A stretch of 64,000 nt of DNA. It comes from Eutypella sp. D-1. Its lineage: Eukaryota; Ascomycota; Sordariomycetes; Xylariales; Diatrypaceae. Every line of letters starts with the position of its first letter. Position 1 is the stretch's first letter. The notes below the pieces were generated by a model. It was given only the letters and a program-made list of their open reading frames with translations. It searched no databases and was not told the origin of the DNA. Shown here in pieces: positions 53,292 to 64,000 of the stretch. A program made the translations under genes and the position numbers. The stretch covers positions 248,001-312,000 of the forward strand of contig JAJTTP010000018.1 of assembly GCA_023313575.1 (NCBI GenBank), written 5' to 3'.

Positions 53292-56010
53292 CTACCAGAT
53301 GCTATGCTCCAAAATTGCCTGTGACATCCACTCGGTATCGCCAGTATCGATGGAATTCGCCATGTCCATGATTTGTGCACTCGTTAACGGGTTTCCGACC
53401 CCGTTCTCGTATATCATACCGTTCTCCGGTATCGGTATGTGTGAGGCCGCCCCAGGCATGATAGGGGCTAGCGGTATCGTCGGTAGCATTGGGGTCTCTA
53501 GAGAGCCATCCTCCGACCTGAAAGCACCGATGGGGTTCATATCATGCCGCTGGGGTCCCTCATGTATACTCCTCAGCATGTCACTGAGCCTTTGTAGTTC
53601 GGCTTTGCGGAAAACGGCGACTTGGTTTCCATCTGCTGCCATCTCGTCAAATATCGAGTGGGCTTGCTGAGACCAGGAGGCGCCATTTTCTGAGAGCTGC
53701 GGATCGAGTGACGGCGCCACCAAGAGGTTTGCGGTAGAAATAGAAAGGGACTCAAGGTCAAAGTGGAGGAACACCTCTACTTGGTAGAAAGCTCTCGGTT
53801 AGTTCATGGATTATCTGGCGTGGGGGACGTTGAGCCAAAGACATGGAAGGCATAAACACACCTAGAAGGCCCTGGCTCTGTAGCTGTTCGAGGATCACGA
53901 TCGTCCGGACCGATGAGTCGAGGCACACCTGGATCAGATTCCGAACGCTCCCCGAGGACTGTAGCTTACTGGAGCCGGAATCTGACTCTAGGTGCATTTT
54001 CAAAAAGCAGACCAGCAAAGGTCTCGTGGCGAGAATGATACACTAGTCTCACAAGGTTATCATACCATCCGCTTTCGGACAAGTGGTGGGGGTGGAGGGT
54101 CTACATACCCGATGATAAAGCAAGTGAAGATTGGCGGATGCTCTGGACATGCCGGCGGTGCGGTTTTCGAGGTGGAGGGGGAAAATCTGCTGAAGCTCGT
54201 CCGCGACTGCAGCTATATCGGCTAGAACGGTCTTAGTTGCACGAAGAAACTTGCTGCGTAACTTTCCATCTGCACCGTATACCGCTTATGGCGATACTGC
54301 CGTTAATCGGACGCATTACACGATAGGTGGATACGTGATTACCTACTTCGATTAATAGTCGCTATTAGTCGCGACAGTTTGATCTGCATATTGAGGGCAG
54401 CGCTTCGCTGGACCGAGCCAGCAAAATTGGGTAGCTGGGGGTGAATGTCGTCATCAATAACCGACTGAGGTAGTCCTACAGAGGAGGTCATCTCCCGGTC
54501 CAGAACATATGCGGTCCACCAGGCTCTGCGGCACCTCTCGACAAGATGTTCTCCTAAATACTGGACCGGCATATCTGTATGCATACCTTGGCCCATTGCC
54601 AAGCGTATGCCTTGTCCGATCTTAAAGCGGTAGTCAGCCCTACAGCTTTACCGGCGATCCAATATGGGGTTTGGGGGTATCTTACAAAGTTGTGTGCCAC
54701 AAGGCGATAGTCGGCACATTGTAAATAAAGCGCTATACAGCAAAAGATCTCGGTCGCATGGACAGGGTCCTGCCAGAGCATGATCATGTCCGGTAGTAAA
54801 TGAAGTGCTTTGATGAAAAACTCTGCGCCTGGGGGACATCTCCCCTGGTTCTTTTTGGTGGTAAAGGCCTTGCCAAAGGCGATGATAACCAGGAAGTGGA
54901 CATACCACATCTCATCATCGGGTTTTCTGCCGGGTGGCTCCTCGTAGAAATGATAAAGTGATTTCATGAAACTCTCATCGTCGAATAGGTGATATATTTG
55001 ACCGCAATGAAACTTGACCGCGTTAACCAAGTAGATAGCATGGTCGACGGTGGGTAAAGCCGGGATGGTCAGTGTTGGGTCGTTGGTCCGGCTACCATTC
55101 CATCCTAGGTCATAAGTCATCCCGTCAAAGAGAAGATCCATATCAGGGAGAGGAGTGTGATGAAGATATTCATGGGTCATGCATAACAAGCGGCGAGTGA
55201 AGGACCAGCTCGAAGACGTTCCCAGGTAGACTGATTATACGATACTCAGCATAACATTCGTTTCGATTAAGGATCAAGAGGGCCAAGTCAGAGGATCAAA
55301 GCATACATAACCTCCCGTTTGGGGCGGGCATAAACGTGGATTGTCCAGCAGAAAGTGGATTGCTAAGGGCGATAGCATCCAGCTCGGGATCGGACCTCGA
55401 TTCAGGGCCCCGGCCGCCTGACCTCTGTCGGCGAGATCGCCGAGAACAGTTTGATGGCGGCTTCGTTGATTCAGTATCACTGTCTGTACCTTGACCACCA
55501 TCTACGTCATCATATTGATTCTCGTCGCCGACACTACCGCCACGGTATGGGGCGTTTCTCTCCGAGGCGTTCTCCGAGGCGTTGCATTTTCGTTGGAGAT
55601 ACTCGAGATAGCTAAATGGCGACCGGTGAGACGAGCCCATTCATTGATATGCTGTGACGTAACGATATCTGTAACAACACACCCTTTTGTAACCATAATT
55701 TTCTGGTCACTATCATTGAACTCGCATGATAGCTTGCGCTTGGTGCAAGCCTCACATGGGTTATTGCCCGAGCATCGAATCTTTTGCCTCCGACATCTTG
55801 CGCAGCTGCGAAATTGTTAGCACACTGCTCGCACCAAGTCAAATAGGTTTGATGTCTGATAAAATGACGTAGGGCTGTGTATAAGGATGCCTACGCGTTA
55901 GAAGAGCGCTTTGCTACGCGCCCTGTACCAGTGGCCTGTGTGGTTGGTGGTTGTGTTCCAGTTTGTTTCGGTGTTCGCGGCGATTGTGACATGTCTCCAC
56001 GAATTTTCAT
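53292..56010 (-). CDS. Zn2Cys6 transcription factor, candidate regulator of the proline cluster
   Basis: Eight exons on the minus strand: 56010-55895, 55805-55683, 55611-55307, 55230-54686, 54620-54347, 54284-54109, 54042-53862 and 53776-53292, 734 aa. All seven introns (about 60-90 nt) keep frame. ATG at 55992 is an alternative start. The cluster CARCRRQKIRC with NPCEACTKRKLSC (C40, C43, C50, C56, C59, C66; spacing 2-6-5-2-6) is perfect. It is followed by KIMVTKGYLEYLQRKC, a linker and short coiled coil much like that of yeast Put3. The Fungal_trans domain spans about 240-500 (LQCADYRLVAHNF, RLAMGQGMHTDMPVQ, RAWWTAYVLDREM). The gene is convergent with the FAD oxidase, 141 bp apart. Control of the cluster is inferred from position and the Put3-like linker. 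Confidence 0.88.
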
Positions 56011-59000
56011 AGTAGATCAATCAGATAAATCAGCTTAATTATTCGGGAAATTCCAATCAAACGCATGAAACTGTTAAGACTATGAATAAGATTCCAGGTT
56101 TAAGACTTGAGGCCAGTACCCTGGAATTGGGGAATTGGAGAATTGGAGTTGCTCAATCCACGGGCGTTCACTTTCTTTTTGTATATTTACATATATACAG
56201 GTATCCTTATATTTATAGCATGGACTGGTCATTCAGTTTTCTAATAGCCGATATCCATGGATAATGCGGGGGTGGAGCAGGGCACCCTTGCCCGCCCTGG
56301 TGATGACAAGATAGCCCAAGTAGCGGCTGGATGGGGGGATATCCGTTATGGATAAGATATAAGCTTAAAGGGCAATTACTTACGTACTAGTTTCTGTTTC
56401 CCCATAGTAGCCTCCGCATCTCCAATTCCCAAGTTACGTTTTATTGTATCAGTTATGCATTAGCAGTATTGGTTTTTTGGCTGAGTGGTTTACAGGATGT
56501 GAATCTCCAGGCTTCCATTCTCGTATAATTGCTTTAATCGCGATCAAGCAGGTCTCGAACAGCTGTCGGGTGCACCCAACTACGATCACTTACGGAGTGA
56601 CTTGCTTACACCTAATCGCCCCTATCACTGCCCCCACCATCACTATCACCACTATCATTACCACTACCACTACCACGTATTAGCCCGGGCAAGATAAGAT
56701 AGTACATAAGTATGTTTACCAACACTTAACTATAAATAGTATTTGAAGTATTAGAGCGAGCAATTGGCCGGCTGTTCCGGCCTCCATGGAAATCATCTTA
56801 TAAACTTCTCTATGACATCCTTCCCAAAGCGTCTGAAAAAGATGAGCTTCTTTTAATTCACAAACAACTACGGCCTCTGTATAATTCCTCGTTATAGTAC
56901 TCCATGCGGCCTGGGCTATTTTGCATTTTGCTACTCTACAAATGGGGCTGCCTACTCTGATATAACTGCGCGTAACAGACCGTTATAATCCGTTGAAGTC
57001 ACCATGCGGTGAATATGAGCATTGCATTGCTGGCTCGGAGTTGGGATGTAGTCGCTATATGGAAATACGCTCATCCCTATGTTACTATCAATACGGGTCA
57101 GTATATTGTTATTATAGATAGTAAAGGCAGGGTAGCAGAAATAGCTTGTCTCTCCCTAGCTGCCCCTATTCGGCTATGATATAAACAATGCCTGTCATGT
57201 AAATCGGCAAGGCTTAGCACTATTACACCGTTCAATATGTCTTCATGTACAGAGAGGACCTGTGATAAATTGAGTTGAAATTACATGAACAATATATGTC
57301 TCCTATTCCACCACTCGCAGGCATATTGATCGCTTCTGTATATTGACTAATCTTAGAAATTACGTAGCCTTCATGGACTAGATCATGGCAGGACGTCAGA
57401 GTTTCGCGCCGTGTACCCATTTATTCAGTTGATACTGAGTATGTGTGACACAGCTTGGAACGCAATTGCCGCCACTCCTTCAATCATTCCACCGTCTACT
57501 CTCTTATGACATCGGTTACGCTTCAGTAGCTTTGGTTTTATTCTCATACACACATCTACGTCCACATCTACGTCGGTGGACTGGCCCCTCAGCTTACATG
57601 TTTTCACAATTTATTCCTCAGGTACCAGACCCGTCCACATACCTGCCGTTCCATTAATCATACACACATACGCTTATGAAAAGTGCCGGCTGCTCTCCGA
57701 CGCAACGGCGACACGTCGTATTACACACCAATCCTATCACGTACGGAGCTATGCTGGGCCTAGAAGGTTGTGTACGAAATCTTCTGGGATACCCATGAGA
57801 CGTGAAAACCTGATTTTGGGCTCTACACCAGAGAGCTAAGCATGGTTTCCAGAAGCGTGAGAGGCAGCGGAGCTAAGCGAGGAATACGGAGGAAGATATG
57901 AAGGAGTCCGAGTCAGAGTCCGAGTCCGGTGATGACGACGACGGCAATTATAAAGGGAATCAGAAAACGGCCCCACCAGCGAAGAACCAGCGCACCACTT
58001 GCCGCAGGCAGGGTTGCCGTGCCGTGGAACTGGGCGGCGACGCCCGTACGTAAATACCGCTGTACGCGCAACGAACGCGATACAGCTAGGTTCCGCGCAA
58101 GTCGACAGACAGCGGAGGAAGGGTCTTCGTCCAGCAGACCCCAGGCTCCAGTCGTGCCCACCGCAACAACGTGCGTTACTGCCTCGATATCGGCCCCAGG
58201 ATGGGCATCGAAGGCGTCATAGCTAGCTGGCTTCCTACCGTGCGTCCTCGTCTTCGGTCGAAAGCGTATGCGCTGCCATAGAGGCTAGGACTGCAGGCCG
58301 CGGGACCAAGAAACATCACGGCCGCGTCCGATCTGTCCTGCTGCCCAAGACTCCTAAATGCTGGACCCGGAATAGTTTGTGCCAGGGGGGGCTTTTTTTG
58401 AGGAAGTTCGGCTCCGAGAACCGGGGTTGTGGCATGGCGACTGTATTAATCGTACCCATCGGGTGCGTGCCTGATATCGACGTCGATATCAAACGGTCAT
58501 CAACGGCACGCCAATATTAGGTACGACTTGCTTCCTGGCGAGACGGGGACTTGATCGATGGTCTAGCCGTGCTGCTCTATGTGCAGAATCTAGGATTATA
58601 GGGAAATACCGTCAGGGGAGGGGCTTTTTGGGATGAGTAGAGATGCGGGATACAGACACAGCTGCTGCCGGACGACGGGCATCTTTCGTGCACCCATCCC
58701 ACCCGGCGTACTCAACTCAAGGACTTGAGTTGGAGAAAAGAGAAGGGGAAGCCATATTAGAAAGGGGTGGCAGTAGTAATACTGCTTAGCTCGGAGGATA
58801 CTAAACTGAGTTGTCTAGCTGTGTAGGTAGTTCTAGGTACGTAGATACCACCAGAACCAGGAGTGTTGAGACGACGGTGAGTTCCCATAAACTACATAAA
58901 CTAAATAGTTCAGCTACCGCGGTTCCTTGCTTGCTTGCTAATAAGTTCCTCAAAAAAAAAAATCCTAGAGCGTACGTTACGTGCGTGCATGGAATGGAAT

Positions 59001-60380
59001 GGAATCCATTGAAGCCTAGCTGCCTAGGTACGATTCCAGGAATAAACCCCTGAGCTTACTTACACCCACCCACACACAGCCCTCTACACAAACAAGCACT
59101 CACACCCGCCCCCTTTCTTTTCCAAGTGTCTGCCAAAAGCCAAAAAGTACTCTAGGTATCGCATCACACATACCCTCAACCCGAACACCGGCCTGGATAT
59201 CCTACAGACTGCCACTGCTGACCCATCTGAAGATATATATACGTACTAGACCCCTGTACCCTGCCTTCCTGCCTGCCTTCCTGCCTGACGGGGATCAGCT
59301 CCCTTGCCTTGCAAAACCACAGAGCCGGTACCCAACCAGAAACTTTACTACTCGCTGGAATCTCCGGGCCCCACTTAATTTTCTTCAATGAACGAACGAT
59401 CAAGTCCGGGAACTGAACTGCAAACTCGACCCCTAACCCAACCAGCCAACCAACTTCAAATATATTCGCCACGCGATATTCTCCCCTCCCCCCCCCTTTT
59501 TTTTTTCACAGTCAGCCTCCTAGGAATTGGAAGTCCGATCGCGTTTGATAAAGATAAAGATGAATACGAAGATAAAGATTAAAACCACAAATAGGATAGG
59601 TAGGCGAAGCATACTCCAAACTTGTTAGTGGATTCCGGAAAAAAAAAAGGTGTGCGAAAGCAGCACCTCATGCTTTTTCTCATATTCTCTTCTCCCTTGC
59701 ACGTGTGCCGTGCAGGGAGCATGGTTATGCCATGGTACAGTAAAAAGGAAAATGCCATGCCATGCCATCTCCATCTATGCAGTTTTGCCGACTTTCCCCT
59801 TTCTCCCTTTCCTGTTTACAGTGTTCGCGCACACACGCACACATACATACATACAACGCAATGCATAGCTCTCATCCCGTCCCATCGCATCTTATCTCAT
59901 CTCATCTCATTCCGCCTCGTCTCGTCGCGTCTCATTATTACAAAGCCTATATCACCAATCCCAGCACCACATGCCCCCCCCCCTTCTCTTCCCTGCCCCT
60001 GGATATCCCCCTCCCACAAGAGAGAAAAAGAAAAAATCGGCAATGCTTTCTTTCTCGCATCTACGTCCCGCCTGTCCCTAATTTGCTTTTTTTGGCTTCG
60101 GTTGCCCGTGCCGAACGATTGGCGCATCCGGTCCCGCTCCGCGAAATACGGGGAAATATTATAAGGGATCCGGGCCGGCGGCTTTCGGACGTTCGGCCGA
60201 TTAGCGGTATACGGCATATGGATGGTACGACCTCGCGCATCGTACGGGGGAGTGGTGGTAGTACAGTTCGGTAGCCGCGAGGGGGGTAGGTTGCTCGTCG
60301 CCCTGGAGACCGTTGCGATGCGCCGAATTCTTTGAAACCCGCCGATCGAGTGCTTTGGTTTCGGTTCCGGGTCTCATCCG
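56011..60380. other. Long gene-poor region
   Basis: 4.4 kb in which I support no gene. AT-rich to about 57700. A GC-richer patch at 57860-58400 has overlapping frames (plus 57929-58222; a second frame from 57899 opens with a Ser/Glu-rich acidic run) that might be remnants. Pyrimidine-rich and simple repeats (TCTCA units near 59890-59930, T and C runs near 59493) lie toward the right. CCTAGG words are near 58835 and 59025. Confidence 0.5.
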
Positions 60381-63210
60381 CTAATAGATGCCCTCGTAGT
60401 CCATATCCCCTTGATCGACCTCGCCCTCCTCGAGGTTGGCGGCAGCGACAGCAGCAGCATTATTATCTCCCAAGCCATCATCAGCCTTCGCCTTGGCGGC
60501 GTCCTCGAGGCCGCTAGCCATGAGGGCGTCGCCGTCGCGGTCCTCGCCATCGCCCGCCGCCGCTCCTCCCCCGCCTCCTGCTGTTGCTGCTGCGCCAGCT
60601 TTCGTCGGCGCCGAGTTGACCCACGAGAGCTCGAGCTTCTCCTCGACGCCGGGGATCTGGTTCTTGCCGGCCGCCGTGACACCAAACATGAACTGCTCGC
60701 CCGTCTTACGGTCCTTGAACGTGATGTGCGTCGTCGCGTGATCGATGTGGATATCGCTGAACTCGCCCGTGCCCTGTTTTCGTGAACGCCGTCAGTTATA
60801 TCATCCCCCTCCCCCCCATATGCGGTTTTGCTAGAAAGCCCCTAAAGGCGCAAGGAGAACTTACAAAGAGATATTGCCGGAGCGCCTCTTCCTTCTCCGG
60901 TGCGGTGAAGTCGGCTCCAGTAATGGCAATGATCTTGGGACGGAGATCCAGCGAGTACGCGGCATACGCAGCATGGCGATTTTCTGTCCCTGTCCCTCCT
61001 CGACCGCGGTAGCCATAGCTTCCCCGATATGCTCGCGGGGGGAAGCTACCCCGTCCACGGTAGACGCGTGTGCCCCTACCACGGCCCCGGGGAGCCCAAG
61101 AACTAGACTCGTCCTGTGCATCACTGGGGTCGATGCCTAGCGAATTGGCCTCCTCCTGTAGCGCTGCCAACTGCGCCCTGAGCGCCTCAGCCTGCGTGCT
61201 CGGCTTGCCGTCCGAGGGTGATGACGCCGTGTCGTTGCCATTTTTGGCTGCCAATTTGGCTTGGAGCTTTCTCTTCTCCTCTTGCTGCCGCGCTACCAGC
61301 TCCTTCTGACGTTCCTCGAGCTTCTGGCGCTCCTTTTCGATTTCTTGGCGCTTCTGGGTCTTCTCCTCGTGGATCTTCTGCGCATCCTCCTGTTTACGCA
61401 AGAACTCCTCCATATCGAATTCCGGTTCCTTGCTCTCCTCGGGGGAGTGGTTTCCGTTGGTAGTACCGTTTTTGGTCCCATTCGCGTGCTTGCTCTTCTG
61501 ACTGGACTCGCCCTCGTCCTTGTACCAGAATACTTTGACAAACCGATTGTCGAAGATGACCTTGGGTGAGCTCCATGCGGCATTGGCCGACTCCCACGAA
61601 TCAAATTTGATTATGGCGAGGCGACTATCGGCCGGCATGGTAAGCTCGATAATGTCCCCGAATTGCGAGAAATAGGTGCGGACATCCGCATCGGTGAAGT
61701 TTTCCGCCGGGATGTTCTGGACCACGATGGTCGACTTTGTCTTGTCATGCACGGGCCCATTTGCGGCAACTGATGGACGTCCCTTGGGAGGTCGTTTCTG
61801 TCTTCTGTTATCTTGTCGACCCGGTCCTACCATAGGTAAAGGAGGCATAGCCTGAGGTGGCAGTGCTTGAGGTTGTGGAGGTGGGATACCGAAAGGACCC
61901 AGAGGCAACGACGCATTGTTAGGGTCGTATTCTGAATTTGGGTCAGATCCTAGCTGCATGCGAGGGAGATTCCATCTGGATGAACGGGGCTTACCATCCG
62001 AGGGAGGGGGGCCGAATGAAGGGGTGGGCATGTAGACGGACTCGGGACCGTGTTCATACATGCACTGGTTACCTCGCGAACAATAGCCCTTCGTGTCGTA
62101 ATCTCTACAACGGCCTTTTCTCCGCCGCGGCGGGAGCATGGTCGTCCCCGAATAGACCGGCCGAGGTAGCTCAGATGCTTGGGGTATGGGTATTCCCATC
62201 TGCTGTAATCTTTGGATGTTCTCCATGATGCTGTTGGGGTCAATCGGTGGCATGTTATCCTGGACAGGGGCGTAGGGAGGGTAAGCTGATGGTGGCTGTC
62301 CGAACTGTCTAGCGGGAGCAGTAGGCGGAGTCTGATAGGGGTCGCGACCGCCGTATTGAGGCCTCATCCCGTAGCCATTATCATATCTACCACCGCGGGA
62401 GGCGAAGTCTCTGCCTCCCCTCCGAGGGTGTTTGTATGGCTGGGGAGCATTGAAGGGGTCGGGACTGTCCAGAATGATGTTGACGTCGTCATCGCGGTCG
62501 CTATAGGGTCGTTTGCGGGAGTTGCTGGGGCCCGAGGGAGGGAAGGCTGAGGCGTGAGGGAAGGAAGGTTGTGATGGTTGCGATGGTTGCGGTGGTTGTG
62601 GTTGGAATTGGATATCGGGTCTCTGTGGGAGCTGAGAATGGCTTTGAGGAGGTAGGACAGGAGGAGGTTGTGGTGCTCCTGGAAGGTAGGATTTGTACTT
62701 GATAGCTTGGAAAACATCGTCGGTGAAAGAGACGCCGCCTAAAGAAAAGTAGCAGAAGCAATCAAGTTAATATAGGAATCTACAGCGAGACCTGTCACCG
62801 GATCGCGAGATCTGTGGCGGGACTTGTCGCTTGCCATCTCTCCTCAGCCCAGTCTTGAGGATAAGAACGTACCTTTGCTGAGGAAATCAGGTATTTCATC
62901 ATCAAACATCTTCCGGATGTTTTCGGCGGTGTCATCATGTCGCAAGAGAGCGAGAACATAATCGGCTAAGACATCGGCATCTGCGTCAGAGCTGTAAGGG
63001 GGGGAAGGGAGGAAGAAGAAAAAGGAAATCAAAGTCAGCCAGCCAGTCGGTCAACCAAGGAAGCAATTGCGCCCGAAAACACAGGATAGTGAAGACAAGG
63101 AAAGAAATAAAACCAAAAAATAAAAATAAAAATAAAAGAACTTACTTATTTGCTAGACGTCCGATGATCCATGCCTTCAAATGCGGCTCATCATTCTCGT
63201 CGAACAACAT
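60381..63210 (-). CDS. CCCH zinc-finger/RRM RNA-binding protein, RBM26/RBM27-like
   Basis: Four exons on the minus strand, 63210-63146, 62991-62873, 62738-60865 and 60773-60381, 816 aa. The N-terminal PWI-like helical domain (MLFDENDEPHLKAWIIGRL, then ADYVLALLRHD and IRKMFDDEIPDFLSKG) covers about 1-65. A proline/glutamine-rich linker follows. A CCCH finger lies near 270-292 (C-x8-C-x5-C-x3-H, GRCRDYDTKGYCSRGNQC). An RRM lies near 397-470 (IVVQNIPAENFTD, RLAIIKFDSWESANAAW). Then come a charged coiled coil (about 500-590), an RGG-rich stretch (625-665) and a second, degenerate RRM split by the last intron. This order matches RBM26/RBM27, nuclear partners of the exosome-linked PAXT complex, and fission-yeast Rmn1. 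The likely role is nuclear RNA surveillance; that is family knowledge, not shown here. Confidence 0.92.
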
Positions 63211-64000
63211 GATTTGATTCGCTAAGACCAGCAAGAGTGACGATGTCACCCACCACCTGTTTATCTAGCACTGTCTGCCTAGGTAAGATTGCTTGCTGGG
63301 AGAAATAAAAATAGAATAAAAATTTTAAATAAATAAATCCGCAGTAACAATCCAGGGTACCCAGGCAGAGAGAGGTCTCGAGGTAGGATCAGCTCGTTTT
63401 GGATGTTGAGGTGCAACTCTAGCCAATTGGTACGGAACGGCTTAAGGAATTATTTCAATTGGACATTTCCTATCCATGGGACCAACGTGGAAATACGTGG
63501 AAATCAGAACAAAAAATAAAATCCACTTCGTGTCGTTAATAGTGTGAGGTGTTGCGCGGGAGGGACAGAGGCGCAGTATTAAAGACCGTTCACTTCCTCA
63601 AATTGTTGAATTGAAGGGATAAAAAAAGAATTAATAAAGAATAAAATCTTTTGGAATTATTACAAGAAAAGGCTGGAGCTGCAATGCATGCAAGGCTGTT
63701 GTTGTTCTAATAGACTTGAGCCAGGTTGTTGGTATACCTTACCTAAGTACGGTAAGTAATGTCCAGAATGCCGCTAGAAAGACGCGTTAGCTAAGGTTGA
63801 TTAGCGCCAAAATGAGCTCCCGTCAAGATCGCTGCCGCTATTAAATGATTGATAAGCTGCCAGGCGTGATTGAGTACCTGACAGTTGATCCCAAGTGCCA
63901 GATTTACCTCCTACCAATTATGCCGTCTAAGTATGCAAGATGGAGCTTTAGAGCTTCGGCCGATCTATGTAAGGTGGGGGAGGGGCTTCTCCCAATTTAC
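63211..64000. other. Upstream region of the RBM26/27-like gene
   Basis: Promoter side of the last gene. A-rich runs near 63320 and 63610; no open frame that I can support up to the window edge. Confidence 0.5.

Overview
The window is nuclear DNA of a filamentous ascomycete (Pezizomycotina, most likely a sordariomycete). The evidence is short phase-aware introns with GTRNGY donors and CTAAC-type branch points, gene families confined to filamentous fungi (DUF3425 bZIP, AA9 LPMO, Pth11-like receptor, Zn2Cys6 regulator), and long gene-poor spacers holding dispersed CCTAGG-centred palindromes. I found twenty protein genes. For the split genes, exon junctions were read by hand and every junction keeps frame. 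I saw no rRNA, convincing tRNA, CRISPR array or intact transposon.

Layout. 1-11 kb is a candidate terpenoid gene group: a UbiA-type membrane cyclase/prenyltransferase, a secreted BBE-like FAD oxidase, a seven-helix Pth11-like receptor and a P450. 13-31 kb is mixed: a UBE2Z-like E2 with SUMO-binding-like C-terminal motifs, a bZIP/DUF3425 factor that seems to lack its zipper, methylenetetrahydrofolate reductase, an AA9 LPMO, a stand-alone LanC-like protein, an amino-acid permease and an S10 carboxypeptidase. 30.5-35.8 kb is gene-free, AT-rich and repeat-bearing.

35.9-56 kb looks like an enlarged proline-utilisation (prn/PUT) cluster and is the most interesting part. It holds a proline-racemase-fold enzyme with a Ser/Cys active site, an ornithine-cyclodeaminase/mu-crystallin-fold reductase, an Agp2-like permease, proline dehydrogenase, an unrecognised membrane protein, P5C dehydrogenase, an MSOX-type FAD oxidase and a Zn2Cys6 regulator. 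Read as a pathway, trans-3-hydroxy-L-proline (dehydratase), and perhaps D-proline or another cyclic imino acid (FAD oxidase), would converge on pyrroline-2-carboxylate. That would be reduced to L-proline and then oxidised through P5C to glutamate. Two exact CCGG-N6-CCGG elements lie in promoters of this cluster. 60.4-63.2 kb encodes the RBM26/RBM27-type CCCH/RRM RNA-binding protein.

Functions are assigned from motifs and remembered family features only; no database was searched. The hydroxyproline route and the terpenoid cluster are inferences.
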